A DNA stretch of 62,040 bases from CAWKEY01 sp963848675 (lineage in GTDB: Bacteria; Pseudomonadota; Gammaproteobacteria; Methylococcales; Methylomonadaceae), in NCBI GenBank assembly GCA_963848675.1, contig CAWKEY010000029.1, positions 1-62,040 of the forward strand, in the 5' to 3' direction. Position 1 is the stretch's first letter. Every line of letters begins with the position of its first letter. The position numbers were made by a program, and so were the translations under genes. This document shows positions 17,601-27,400 of the stretch, one piece after another. Under the pieces are notes generated by a model. It saw only the letters and a list, made by a program, of their open reading frames with translations. It was not told where the DNA came from and made no database searches.

Positions 17601-17628
17601 GAAAACAAAAAGAGAACAAAAAGAAAAC
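17601..17628. promoter_or_regulatory. Triple direct-repeat operator candidate between lexA and umuD
   Basis: On the minus strand GTTTTC, GTTCTC and GTTTTC repeat at an exact 11-base period, with T5 spacers. This reads as GTTY-N7-GTTY twice, close to the alphaproteobacterial LexA box GTTC-N7-GTTC. It lies 51 bases from the lexA start and 29 from the umuD start, where it could control both. Confidence 0.45.
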
Positions 17629-17656
17629 ATAATTAACCCCTTTTTCCTATTCCTCT

Positions 17657-18106
17657 ATGAATCAATCATTTATTCGAACCGGTTTGACGGACATCTTTTC
17701 CCCCGGCCGCACACTGTGCCGGGTAGCCTTGCCGCTGTTTGCCGGCAAAGTCGCGGCCGGCTTTCCCTCGCCGGCCGATGATTACGTCGAGAAAACCCTG
17801 GACCTGAACGACTTGCTGGTCAAGAAACCCGCCGCTACGTTCTTCGTGCGCGCGCAAGGTGAATCGATGCTGGGCGCCGGCATTCACCCGAATGATATTC
17901 TGATCGTGGACCGTTCCATAGAGCCGGTTCCTGGCAAGATCGTCATTTGTGCGTTGAACGGGGAGCTGGTGGTGAAGCGGTTGAAGCGCCAGGCCGGCCG
18001 ATGGGTGCTAGGCTCGGATAACCCGGCTTACCGGGATATTGTGCCGCGTGAAGAGATGGATACGGTGATCTGGGGCGTGGTGACGAATGTGATTCATGCC
18101 GTGTGA
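17657..18106 (+). CDS. umuD: UmuD-like S24 autoprotease
   Basis: A 149-residue protein aligned with UmuD: the cleavage site Ala34-Gly35 in AAGFPSPADDYVE, catalytic Ser70 in QGESM and Lys107 in GELVVKRL. After RecA-stimulated self-cleavage UmuD' joins UmuC to form the mutagenic polymerase V. No umuC follows; the next gene is an ecotin. This lone UmuD could partner a UmuC elsewhere or act by itself as a peptidase-type regulator. It is divergent from lexA. Confidence 0.85.
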   Translation: MNQSFIRTGLTDIFSPGRTLCRVALPLFAGKVAAGFPSPADDYVEKTLDLNDLLVKKPAATFFVRAQGESMLGAGIHPNDILIVDRSIEPVPGKIVICALNGELVVKRLKRQAGRWVLGSDNPAYRDIVPREEMDTVIWGVVTNVIHAV

Positions 18107-18275
18107 TGCAGCCGCTTTCAGAGGAATACAGAGGCACGAATGCAGTTCGCACGGGCTGAATGTAGATTGGATTAGGCGTTTTATGCATGCTCCCAGTAAT
18201 ATTCGATATCACCATTTTGAAGACATCGTTTCGTCTGTTGCGAACATTTAAGAAGTCAGAAAAGAGAATATCATT

Positions 18276-18761
18276 ATGAAGAATACATTCACGCCGTTAT
18301 TGATTTTGGGCCTGTTAACGCTCAGCGTACCCGCCTTTAGCGCAGAGCATCCGCAATTGAAAGCGTTTCCTGCCGCTAAGGAAGAAATGGAACGTTTTGT
18401 TATTGTGCTGCCCCATAAGGAACGCGGGGAAGAGGATGCCTTCAAGATTGAGATCATTGTCGGCAAAGAAATGCTCACCGACGGCGTCAATCTGTTCCGG
18501 CTCGGCAACACCATCGAACCGCGTACGCTGGAAGGTTGGGGCTATACTTACTATGAAGTGACCGGATCATCCGAGACTATCAGCACGCTGATGGCGCCCC
18601 CTGAAGGCGCTCCGCTAGTCAAGAAATTTGTCACCGCAGCCCCGCTTCAAATAGCCTACAACAGCCGCCTCCCCGTTGTTGTATATGCGCCCAAAGGCTA
18701 CGAAGTTCACTATCGAATCTGGCAAGCCTCAAAGAAAATCAGGCAGGCAACAAAGGGATAA
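18276..18761 (+). CDS. eco: Ecotin, periplasmic serine-protease inhibitor
   Basis: A 161-residue protein with a signal peptide ending AFSA. The ecotin core is clear: LFRLGNTIEPRTLEGWGYTY, the reactive loop STLMAP and KKFVTA, then RLPVVVYAPKGYEVHYRIW. Ecotin dimers inhibit trypsin-fold proteases such as elastase and chymotrypsin. The P1 position, Met in E. coli, is Leu here. The two cysteines that form the E. coli disulfide near the loops are both replaced (VDCN becomes DGVN; ACP becomes APP). It sits between SOS genes and a helicase. Confidence 0.9.
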   Translation: MKNTFTPLLILGLLTLSVPAFSAEHPQLKAFPAAKEEMERFVIVLPHKERGEEDAFKIEIIVGKEMLTDGVNLFRLGNTIEPRTLEGWGYTYYEVTGSSETISTLMAPPEGAPLVKKFVTAAPLQIAYNSRLPVVVYAPKGYEVHYRIWQASKKIRQATKG

Positions 18762-18765
18762 GCCT

Positions 18766-20961
18766 TCAATATTCAACTCGACTTAACCGACCAACCAAAT
18801 TGGTCAGCCGCTTCTGCGACCGCTGCGTCTTGACCGCCATGACCAAGGCCTTCGGCTGCGTGACGATGACGACCAGCTTTTTACCGCGTGTCACGCCGGT
18901 ATAGAGTAAGTTCCGTTCCAGCAGCAGGTAATGCTGCATGGCCAGCGGAATCACCACCACCGGATATTCGGAGCCCTGGCTTTTGTGAATGCTGGTGGCG
19001 TAAGCCAAGCTGATCTCGTCCAGCTCGTTGAATTCGTAGTCGACAACCCGGTCATCGAACTGGATATGCAACAGGCTTTCCTCCACGTCGATCTTTTGCA
19101 CGGTGCCGATATCGCCGTTGAACACGTCCTTGTCGTAATTGTTGACGTTCTGGATCACCTTGTCGCCGGGGGCATAGGTCGAGCCGTATTTAGTGATCTT
19201 CGGTTCGCTGTCGCCGTTCAATCTGGCCTGCAGTTCGACATTGAGCGAGCGCGCACCCAAGCCGCCGCGGTTCATCGGCGTCAATACCTGGATGTCGTTG
19301 ACCGGATGGAAGCCGAAGCGCTGCGGGATGCGCACGGTCACGACCTGAATCAATTTGGCGAATACTTCTTCCGGCGTTTCAGCATTAATGCAGTAGAAAT
19401 CCGACAATTCGCCGGCGGTTTCCGCTTGCGGGACTTGCCCCTGGTTGATCTTGTGGGCGTTGACGATGATCTTGGAGGTCGCCGCCTGACGGAAGATTTC
19501 GGTCAAGCGGACCGTGGAGATTTGGCCGGACTCGATGATGTCGGCCAGCACGGCGCCGGGACCGACGGACGGCAACTGGTCGACATCGCCGACGATCAAC
19601 AGCGCCGCATGGGTCGGGACGGCCTTCAACAACTGATTCATCAACACCACGTCCATCATCGAGGCCTCGTCGATCACCAGCAAGTCCACATCGAGCGGAT
19701 TCTCGTCGTTATGCTTGAAGGCGAAGGCTTTGGGGTCGAATTCGAGCAGCCGGTGCACGGTTTTGGCTTCCATGCCGGTCGATTCGGACAGACGCTTGGC
19801 CGCCCGGCCGGTCGGGGCGCAAAGCCCGATAGTGATGCGTTTCGCGCGCAGAATCTTGAGAATGCTGTTGACTAGCGTGGTCTTGCCGACGCCGGGGCCG
19901 CCAGTGATCACCGAGACTTTGCTGTGCAGCACCAAGCCGACCGCGACTTTTTGCGACTCCGAGAGCACCAGGCCGGTCTTTTCCTCCACCCACGGGATCG
20001 CCTTGGCCGTGTCGATTGCGTCCCACGATGAAGCGCCCTGCCGCAATCTGAGCAAATGCGTGGCGCAACCGACTTCGGCGCGGTAAAGCGGCGACAGAAA
20101 TAGCGCTTCTTGCCCATCGATGATTTCGGAAACCAGGTTTTCCTCGGCCAGCTCCTCACCGATTGCTTGCCCGATAATGTTTTCGGGGATATCCAGCAAC
20201 TGGACGGCCATCTCGACCAGCTTTTCGCGGAATGCGGCGCAATGGCCATCGCCCGACCATTCCTGCAACACATGCCTCACGCCGGCTTGCGCACGGATCA
20301 AGGATTGCATGCCGATTCCCAAGCGCTGCGCCAACGTGTCGGCGGTCTTGAAGCCGATGCCGTGGATGTCCAGGGCCAGGCGGTAGGGATTTTCCCGCAC
20401 CTTGTCTATCGCCTCGTCGCCGTAAGTCTTGTAGATTCTGACCGAGCGCGACGTGCCGACGCCATGCGATTGCAGGAACACCATGATTTCGCGGATTGCC
20501 TTCTGTTCTGCCCAGGCGGAAGTGACTTTCTGCCGCCGCTTGGGACCGATGCCTTCCAGTTCCTGAAGACGCTCCGGCGTTTGCTCGATCACGTCGAACA
20601 CGTCAGCGCCGAAGGCCTTCACCAATTTCTTCGCGAAATGCGGCCCAATGCCTTTTACCATGCCGGAACCGAGATATTTCTCGATGCCTTCCAGTGTGGT
20701 CGGCGGCACGATCTTGAGCTCGTTGGCCTTGAATTGCAGGCCGTGCTGACGGTCGTTGTTCCAGAAGCCCAGGCATTCGATGAATTCGCCGGCCGTTACA
20801 CTGGCCGCGGAACCGACGACCGTCACCAGATCACGGTGACCTTTGATCTTGACGCGCAACACGCAGAAGCCGGTGGCCTCGCTGTGGAAGGTGACGCGCT
20901 CGATCGAGCCCGACAGGCGTTCTGCCGTAACATGATTGTTTACGGTATTGTTTGGGCTCAT
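18766..20961 (-). CDS. recD2: RecD2-type SF1B DNA helicase
   Basis: Start taken at ATG 20961 (731 residues). An N-terminal OB-like part (GSIERVTFHSEATGFCVLRV) and helix-hairpin-helix repeats (LQELEGIGPKRR; DIHGIGFKTAD) precede the motor. Walker A GGPGVGKTT is near residue 350, then CAPTGRAAKR and Walker B VIDEASMMD, with the UvrD_C2 segment (ATSIHKSQGSEY) near the end. RecD2 unwinds DNA 5' to 3' without RecB or RecC and functions in repair. It may serve the plasmid or be recruited host cargo. An ORF on the opposite strand across this gene is a shadow. Confidence 0.85.
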   Translation of the reverse strand: MSPNNTVNNHVTAERLSGSIERVTFHSEATGFCVLRVKIKGHRDLVTVVGSAASVTAGEFIECLGFWNNDRQHGLQFKANELKIVPPTTLEGIEKYLGSGMVKGIGPHFAKKLVKAFGADVFDVIEQTPERLQELEGIGPKRRQKVTSAWAEQKAIREIMVFLQSHGVGTSRSVRIYKTYGDEAIDKVRENPYRLALDIHGIGFKTADTLAQRLGIGMQSLIRAQAGVRHVLQEWSGDGHCAAFREKLVEMAVQLLDIPENIIGQAIGEELAEENLVSEIIDGQEALFLSPLYRAEVGCATHLLRLRQGASSWDAIDTAKAIPWVEEKTGLVLSESQKVAVGLVLHSKVSVITGGPGVGKTTLVNSILKILRAKRITIGLCAPTGRAAKRLSESTGMEAKTVHRLLEFDPKAFAFKHNDENPLDVDLLVIDEASMMDVVLMNQLLKAVPTHAALLIVGDVDQLPSVGPGAVLADIIESGQISTVRLTEIFRQAATSKIIVNAHKINQGQVPQAETAGELSDFYCINAETPEEVFAKLIQVVTVRIPQRFGFHPVNDIQVLTPMNRGGLGARSLNVELQARLNGDSEPKITKYGSTYAPGDKVIQNVNNYDKDVFNGDIGTVQKIDVEESLLHIQFDDRVVDYEFNELDEISLAYATSIHKSQGSEYPVVVIPLAMQHYLLLERNLLYTGVTRGKKLVVIVTQPKALVMAVKTQRSQKRLTNLVGRLSRVEY

Positions 20962-21033
20962 CAACAAATGAATACTCTGAATAGCCCGATTATAATGCTT
21001 GCCAGATATACACGCGTTCAGGATATTCAAAAA

Positions 21034-21483
21034 ATGCAAGTGGCCATTTTACTCATCTCCATTTTATATGTTTCGCTTTACCTGCTTAGCGCCGGTTCTG
21101 CTGTCCGAAGCAATAGAGTGATCCTGCCACCAGCGTTTTCGGGTGCCATTGTATTTGCTATTTCCATTGTTACCGTCATGGCTGCCCATATTTCAGCGTT
21201 GCATTTGCTGTGGTTATTTCCTCTTAGCTATGTTATAGGCGCCTTACTGTTGATGTTTCCGCCTAGTGCAAAGCTCTTAATGGCTTGCTTATTTTTCCTT
21301 GGCCACTTGACAACGAAAACACCAAAAAGCGCTCCGCCAATGGGAAAATACCCAGCAAAAAATAAGAAAAAGCGTCATAGAACTAAAGCTACCGATGTGA
21401 TCCGAGAAAAACATCTGCCACTGGTTATCGCCCCTGAACGCTCATCTAAAACAGCTCTTCCAACGCCCCCGGCACGCTCTTAG
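21034..21483 (+). CDS. Membrane protein with basic C-terminal tail
   Basis: ATG 21034 follows an AGGA site, giving 149 residues. Three or four hydrophobic helices occupy residues 3-95 (ILLISILYVSLYLL; SGAIVFAISIVTVMAA; LLWLFPLSYVIGALLL; LLMACLFFLG). They are followed by a very basic tail (NKKKRHRTKATD). The stop overlaps the traC stop tail to tail by 4 bases. I recognise no family. The position next to traC on the opposite strand recalls small inner-membrane proteins at the ends of IncP transfer operons. Confidence 0.5.
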   Translation: MQVAILLISILYVSLYLLSAGSAVRSNRVILPPAFSGAIVFAISIVTVMAAHISALHLLWLFPLSYVIGALLLMFPPSAKLLMACLFFLGHLTTKTPKSAPPMGKYPAKNKKKRHRTKATDVIREKHLPLVIAPERSSKTALPTPPARS

Positions 21484-24400
21484 CCAGTGGCCGCCCTTCT
21501 TCTTGCACCCTGCCCTTGCTTTTGTACGCGTTCTTGTTGCTGTTCGGCCTGCACCTGGTGCTGGTCGATCACGGCATCAACAATGCAACGCACTTGACGC
21601 TCGATGCCGTCTTTCCCCAGCACACTCTTGTTGGCAAGATCGTTAAAGTCAGTGAAGCCCTTGGGGTCGGCTGCCTGCTCGCCAGGCGCGAAGATCGGCA
21701 GCAAGACCTTGCCGCCGACTGCGTTGGCTGCTGCCCTGGCCTTCGTTTTACCAGGGTTCACGCCCTGGGTTGCTTCCAGGTGCTGATCGTTGTCGCCGGC
21801 AATGATGATGGGCTTGTCCGGGAACTTTTCACGCAATGCCTTGGCGACATAGGGCAAGTTGCCCGAGTCGAAGGCGGCAACAGTTGCGAAACCCAGCGTT
21901 TGTGACAAGCTGCTGGCCGTGGCGTAGCCTTCACCGATAACCAGGGCGGGCGCTTGTGCGAGCGCCTCCATGCCGCCGACCACATGGAAGCAACCTTCCT
22001 TGCGGCTGTCCTTGGCAAATCGCTTGATGCCGTCCTCTTGGATGTACTGCATCGTCCATTGTTTGCCATCCGCGTCCGTGGCCGGAATGAAGGTTTTTTG
22101 CCCGTCCTTGTCCGTCAACACGCCCGCTTGTGGCTTGATACCCTTGGCTTGCATATAAGGCGTCTGCTGCTCGACCGGCATCAGGTGGGCCATCTGCCGG
22201 CTAAGGCGTTGCGCAGTCTGTTCTTGTAATCTGGCTTGTTCGGCTTCACGGGCCTGCAGTTTGGCCGCCGCCTCGGCCTGCAGCCGTGCTTTCTGCGCCG
22301 GATCAAGCGCGTATCCCTTGGACTTCCATTTCATATCAATGCCGGTCTTGTTGTTCTTGATGTAGCCGGCCGGATGACCGTCCAGGTGGCCGACATAGAA
22401 GCCCGCTTGTTGACCCTTCTTGTCACCCTCAACGGAGATTCGGTGCTTGGCACCGTCCATAATCGGGTGTTTGCCATCGACCACACACCCCAGCGACCGC
22501 AATGCCTCAGCAAACTCGTCCTCTGGTTCCATGGCCGGCCCCTGCTGGCCGGGCACGTTGTCGGGCTTCCAGCGTTCCAGCTTCATCCTGTCGGCCTTGG
22601 GGCCGGCATACCAGGACTTAGCGGATTTGTCCCACACGGCGCCAGCCGCTTTGGCGGCCACATGCTCGCCAAAGGGTACGGCGAGATATTGGCGCTCCTG
22701 GGCAGGCTGTTGGCCCTCAGTCTGAACTTGGCTTTGGCTAGCTTCAGCCGCTTTCGGAGCACCTGCGGAAACAGGTGCAGCTTCCTGCGCCCACTGGGCA
22801 AAAGGGGCAAAATCAACGCCTGCGGGAACGTACCAGGCGCGTTCTTGCCGATCCCATTTTGCGCCTGCTGCCTTGGCCTCGTGTTTGTGCTTGAACGGCA
22901 CCTTGATGAAGGTCTTTTCGGGTAGACCTTTCGATGCCTGGCTCTTTTGCTGTTTGAAATTCACCGTGTCAGCATACTGCTCTTGTAAATCTGGGTACTC
23001 ACTCAAAACGAGCTCGGATGGCATGTTTTGAACCGGGATAATGCCCGTGTTTTCCGTAGAACGGCTGTAAAGCGCATTGTTCACCTCGCGTTTGTGGACC
23101 TCATTCACTGCGCCAGCGGCGGTATTAGCATCGGAGAAACCCAAGCTCTGATCGCCAACAAATACCTTCCATCTCCGGCCATGGTTTTCAAGGGGTACGG
23201 CCGTAGCGACTTTCGCGAACGCATCCCTTGTCAATAGGTGGGCCGGCTGTTCGGTCAACACGGCAGGCTTTGGTTGCTTGCGCTCGAACTCCGCAATGCT
23301 CAAGTCTTGGGGTGGTAATTGCATATCTGCCTCCTGCATGTCGGCTTGACTTTGCTGTGTTGATTGCTCCTGAACCTGCTTCTGTTCGAGTCCAAGCACA
23401 TAGCCTTGAATTTTCTCTGCGTCAGCAGCCGCCCGGAACACTTCCAGGGGATCGTCTTGTAGCGCTTTGATCCACGAACTCACATAGGCGGCGTGCTGGC
23501 CTGGATCGTGGCCGATGCCCAGCTCGTCACCCAGGATCATGCTGGCGATTTCCGCGCGCAATTCTTCCTTGGCGTACCCCTCGCTGCCAAACGGATGTGA
23601 AAGATCACGATCGAGACGCGATGCGTGACCGGTCCAATGCCCCATCTCGTGTAAGGCAGTTGCATAGTAGTTAGCCGCTTGCGGGAATTGCCCCTTGTCG
23701 GGTAAATGAACGCTATCGGTTCCTGGCCGATAGAAGGCGTTTTCTGAGCCGTGTCGAATATCTGCCCCCGATGCCTGCAAGATGTATTCGGCGCGCTCAA
23801 GCGCATCCCAGGTTTGCGCTTTCCTCTGTAACGGCGGCAAGCCATCGATCTGCTCCGCATTGAAGACAGTGGCAAAAAACACTCTGGGGCGCTCAAGACG
23901 GACCACTTCTTTAATGGGTTTGCCATCGCTATCAATAACAGGCTTGCCATTGTCATCCGTTTTAATTTGTTCTTCGCTGAATTTCCAATATTGAATAGGT
24001 GTGCCCTTCTCACCCTTACGAACCTGAGCACCGATGCCTTCGGCCTGCTTGTATGTCATCCACCGTTGATCTGTAAGTCCCTGCGCTATCAGATGTATCG
24101 CGTTAATACCTTTATACCGATTCCCGGTAATCGGATTGGTTGGGACAAATTGGCCAGGCTCACCCGGTTCCCACGGTCTTTGCCAAGGCGCAGTACCTTG
24201 TTTGAGTTGCTCGATTAGTTTCTCCGCAACGGCTTCATGAAATGGTTTTTTTTCCATTGAAATATCCTTCTGATAATTAATACTGTTGGGATGTCGGTCA
24301 ATAATTGCATGGTCGATAGTAGCGTCGCCATTGAAGGTTCTTGTAGCATGCTCACTTTCGTTCACTTCAGGAATTCCATACGCTTGTTCGCCCTCGTTGA

Positions 24401-27400
24401 CTGCTTTATTCGTGTTCTTCTCGATCAGTTCAACAACAGGTTTCGATGCGGTAATTCGCTCGAAAACCTCGATACCGTTTTCAGCCGTTGGCATAAAAAC
24501 TCTATCAGCCCAGTTGATTCGCTCAATAAATGCGCCTTGATCTCTAAGGACACGCTTTTCAGCATCGGTTAGATAGCCACGCCCCTTGATCTCGATGCGA
24601 TCTTCATGGTTTACCTTAGCAATTGCGATTTCCCAGCCGTTTGAAAGAATGGCCTTGCTGCCATTTTTGATGGATCTAAACAAATCACTCGCCGACATTT
24701 CGGATAGGCCAGAATCAAGCCCCAGGTTTTTCAGCGTTTGTTTAGCGGATTTTGATCCCAACATCCGGCCCAGCAGCTGCTCGCCATCGTCGGTTTGTAA
24801 CCTGTTGATGATTTCTGAACCTTCCACACGATCCCAGATAGGCAGGATAACGCCGACTAGCATCCTCTCGGTCTTGGTCTCTGTCTTCGGTGCGGCCTCT
24901 ACTTGCGCTTTCCAAAGTTTTTCAGCTTCTGACTCATCAATTGCGCTGGTGAGCGTGACTTTCTGGTAACTGTGTACGCTATTAACGGAAACGGTTCTGT
25001 ACTCCCATCCACGATGGATTACGTCCGCGTTATCGATGTACTTATGTCCGTTCTTTTTGATCGTATGAACTACGCCACGCCGAACGGTCTTGCCCTCTGA
25101 ATCCAGCCTTTCTCCAATATCCGCAAGAAAGAAAACGTCGCCCTTATTTTTACCAAACTCAGATACAAACCAGCCGCTTAAATCACCCGGATTACGGCGA
25201 CCACTGGCAATTTTTTTAATATCTTTCCATGCGTGATAATCAATGGCATTGGTTACATCAAGCTCGATGTATCGAGTCTGTGCCCCGGTTTTTTTATCCT
25301 CATAGGCGACATCATCGCGGGTTTTCTTGATGCTCAATGCCGTCAGGGTTTGTAAGCCTTCGTCAAAGATTCCGCATTGTTTTGCATACTCCACAGCCTC
25401 AACCAGTCTGTTTTCAAATTCGCCGAATACTGCGTTTTGTTGATCAGTTTTAAGGGATAGCAGCCTATTTAGGAACTGTGGTATTTCGGGTATCTTACTT
25501 TCTGAAAAAGCGGCATTTTCGTCCAGTAAATTCAATCCCATTTGCTGAGTCACATCCTGGAAGTTCAGCGCCGTTTTACCGCGATAGAGATCAACAAAAA
25601 AGTTATACAATCCCACCTTGGCGTACTGACTTTCGAGATTATCAGCTGCTGTAAACATACCTTGGCTGGTTGCCTGGCGCTGGCCGCGAGTTAATGCGCC
25701 CAATTGATCCAGCCTTCTGGCAATAGATGAAACAAAACGCTTCTGTGCCTTTAGGTTGGTTGTCGGCAGCACATAATGTGGCTCTACCGCCTGGTTCGTC
25801 CTATGTGAACGACCGAATCCTTGCACAGCGGCATCAGCCCGCCAACCTGGCTGTAAAATGTAGTGGATACGCTTGCGTTTATTAACGGCGGTGTTATCCG
25901 CATGGAAGCTGTAACCGGTTCCGCCCGCGCCCGAAAACACCAGTATTTTCCTTTTGTCATTCTGGAATGCCTCGGCGTCTGCCCTCGATGAATGCTTACC
26001 GCGTTTTTCTTCAACTACTTTCAGATTGCCCTCATCATCACGAGTCTGGACAAATCGACGGCTACGGCCAGTCACTTCGGCCACCATCTCAGCACCAAAG
26101 GCATTGATGATCGAATCCAGTGGATTTTCTGGTACACGAATTTGTTGCAGCGTCTCCAGTAAAGCATCTCGCAAAGCTATCGCTTCACGATCAAATACCT
26201 GTTTACCTTCTGAATCCTTAACAGGCACATAGAGGGTGTTACCGTTATCGTCCTTCGACTTTTCAAAAGCGGCCACTGGAAAACCATTTCTAACGTAATC
26301 CATCAGCATTTGCCGCGGCGTGAAATCTAGGTCTTCAAGAGCCGCATCCTTAGCTGTCGCATCGGCAATGATACGTTCTTGTGCCGCCTCGTTGGTATTG
26401 ACTAGCTGGATAACAGCGACATTGCCGGCCTCGATCTGCTGACGAATATCATCTATCACGCAAGGCGTTTGCATGGCGGTGATAATCTGATTAAAAAAGC
26501 GCTGATGAGCACCCCAAAACTGAGCCATAGCCGCACTTTTTGCGCTGCCACTACTACCGGCCTGCGTGATTTCCAGCGCCTGATTGACATTGTTCAACAC
26601 AACCTGCCAAGCGCCGGCCAGTTCGTTATAAATATCCTCTTGCAAATCAGATAACGTATGTTCCAGGCGTTCATAGGTCACACCGTCATAAGACAGCGAC
26701 CGAGCGAGATACATGCCCATCGCTTTCATATCGCGGCTAATCAATTCCATTGCAGCTATGCCGCCGTGTGATACATCTTGAATAAATGAATTCACATCAG
26801 CAAACGGAGTGCTTTCGCCCCATAATCCTAAACGATCCGCATAGCTTAAATTACTAATTTCAGTAGCGCCGGTAGCGGATACATAAACAACACGGGCATT
26901 CGGTAATTCACGTTGCAGGTTTATCCCTGCAATCGCCTGTTGTGATGGTTTTTTTACGCCGCGCTTGCCCTTAATCGCAATAGCATTGCCCATGCTATGC
27001 GCTTCGTCGAACGCAATCACGCCATCAAAATCTTTACCAAGCCAGTCAATAATTTGTTGCGCACGGGTTTTACCGCCGGTTTGCCCCTGGTCGTTAGCTT
27101 GTTTTTTCTCGCCACCGCGCAAAGTTGAATAGGTAGTAAATAAGATGCCGTCTTTATGGGTGATTTCATTTCCGGCTTTGGTTTTGCCTTGAAAGAATAT
27201 TTTCCCAGGAGCGCCGCCAATGCCTGAAAAATCTCGCTTCGCATCATTGATCAAACCTTCATTAAACGACACCCATACCGCTTTATTGCGACCCTGCATC
27301 AGGTTATCCATGATGATGCCGGATATTTCTCGCCCCTTCCCTACGCCAGTACCGTCGCCAATAAAAAACCCTTTTCTTGATCCATTTGGCAATAGTTCGG

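Noticed and set aside
18931..19875. A 314-codon forward frame across recD2
   Set aside because: It is the antisense shadow of the helicase; composition is His/Val/Asp-rich and no family pattern is seen.
20110..21033. First two thirds of a 457-codon forward frame
   Set aside because: Antisense to recD2; only the part from ATG 21034 has a ribosome site and credible membrane helices.
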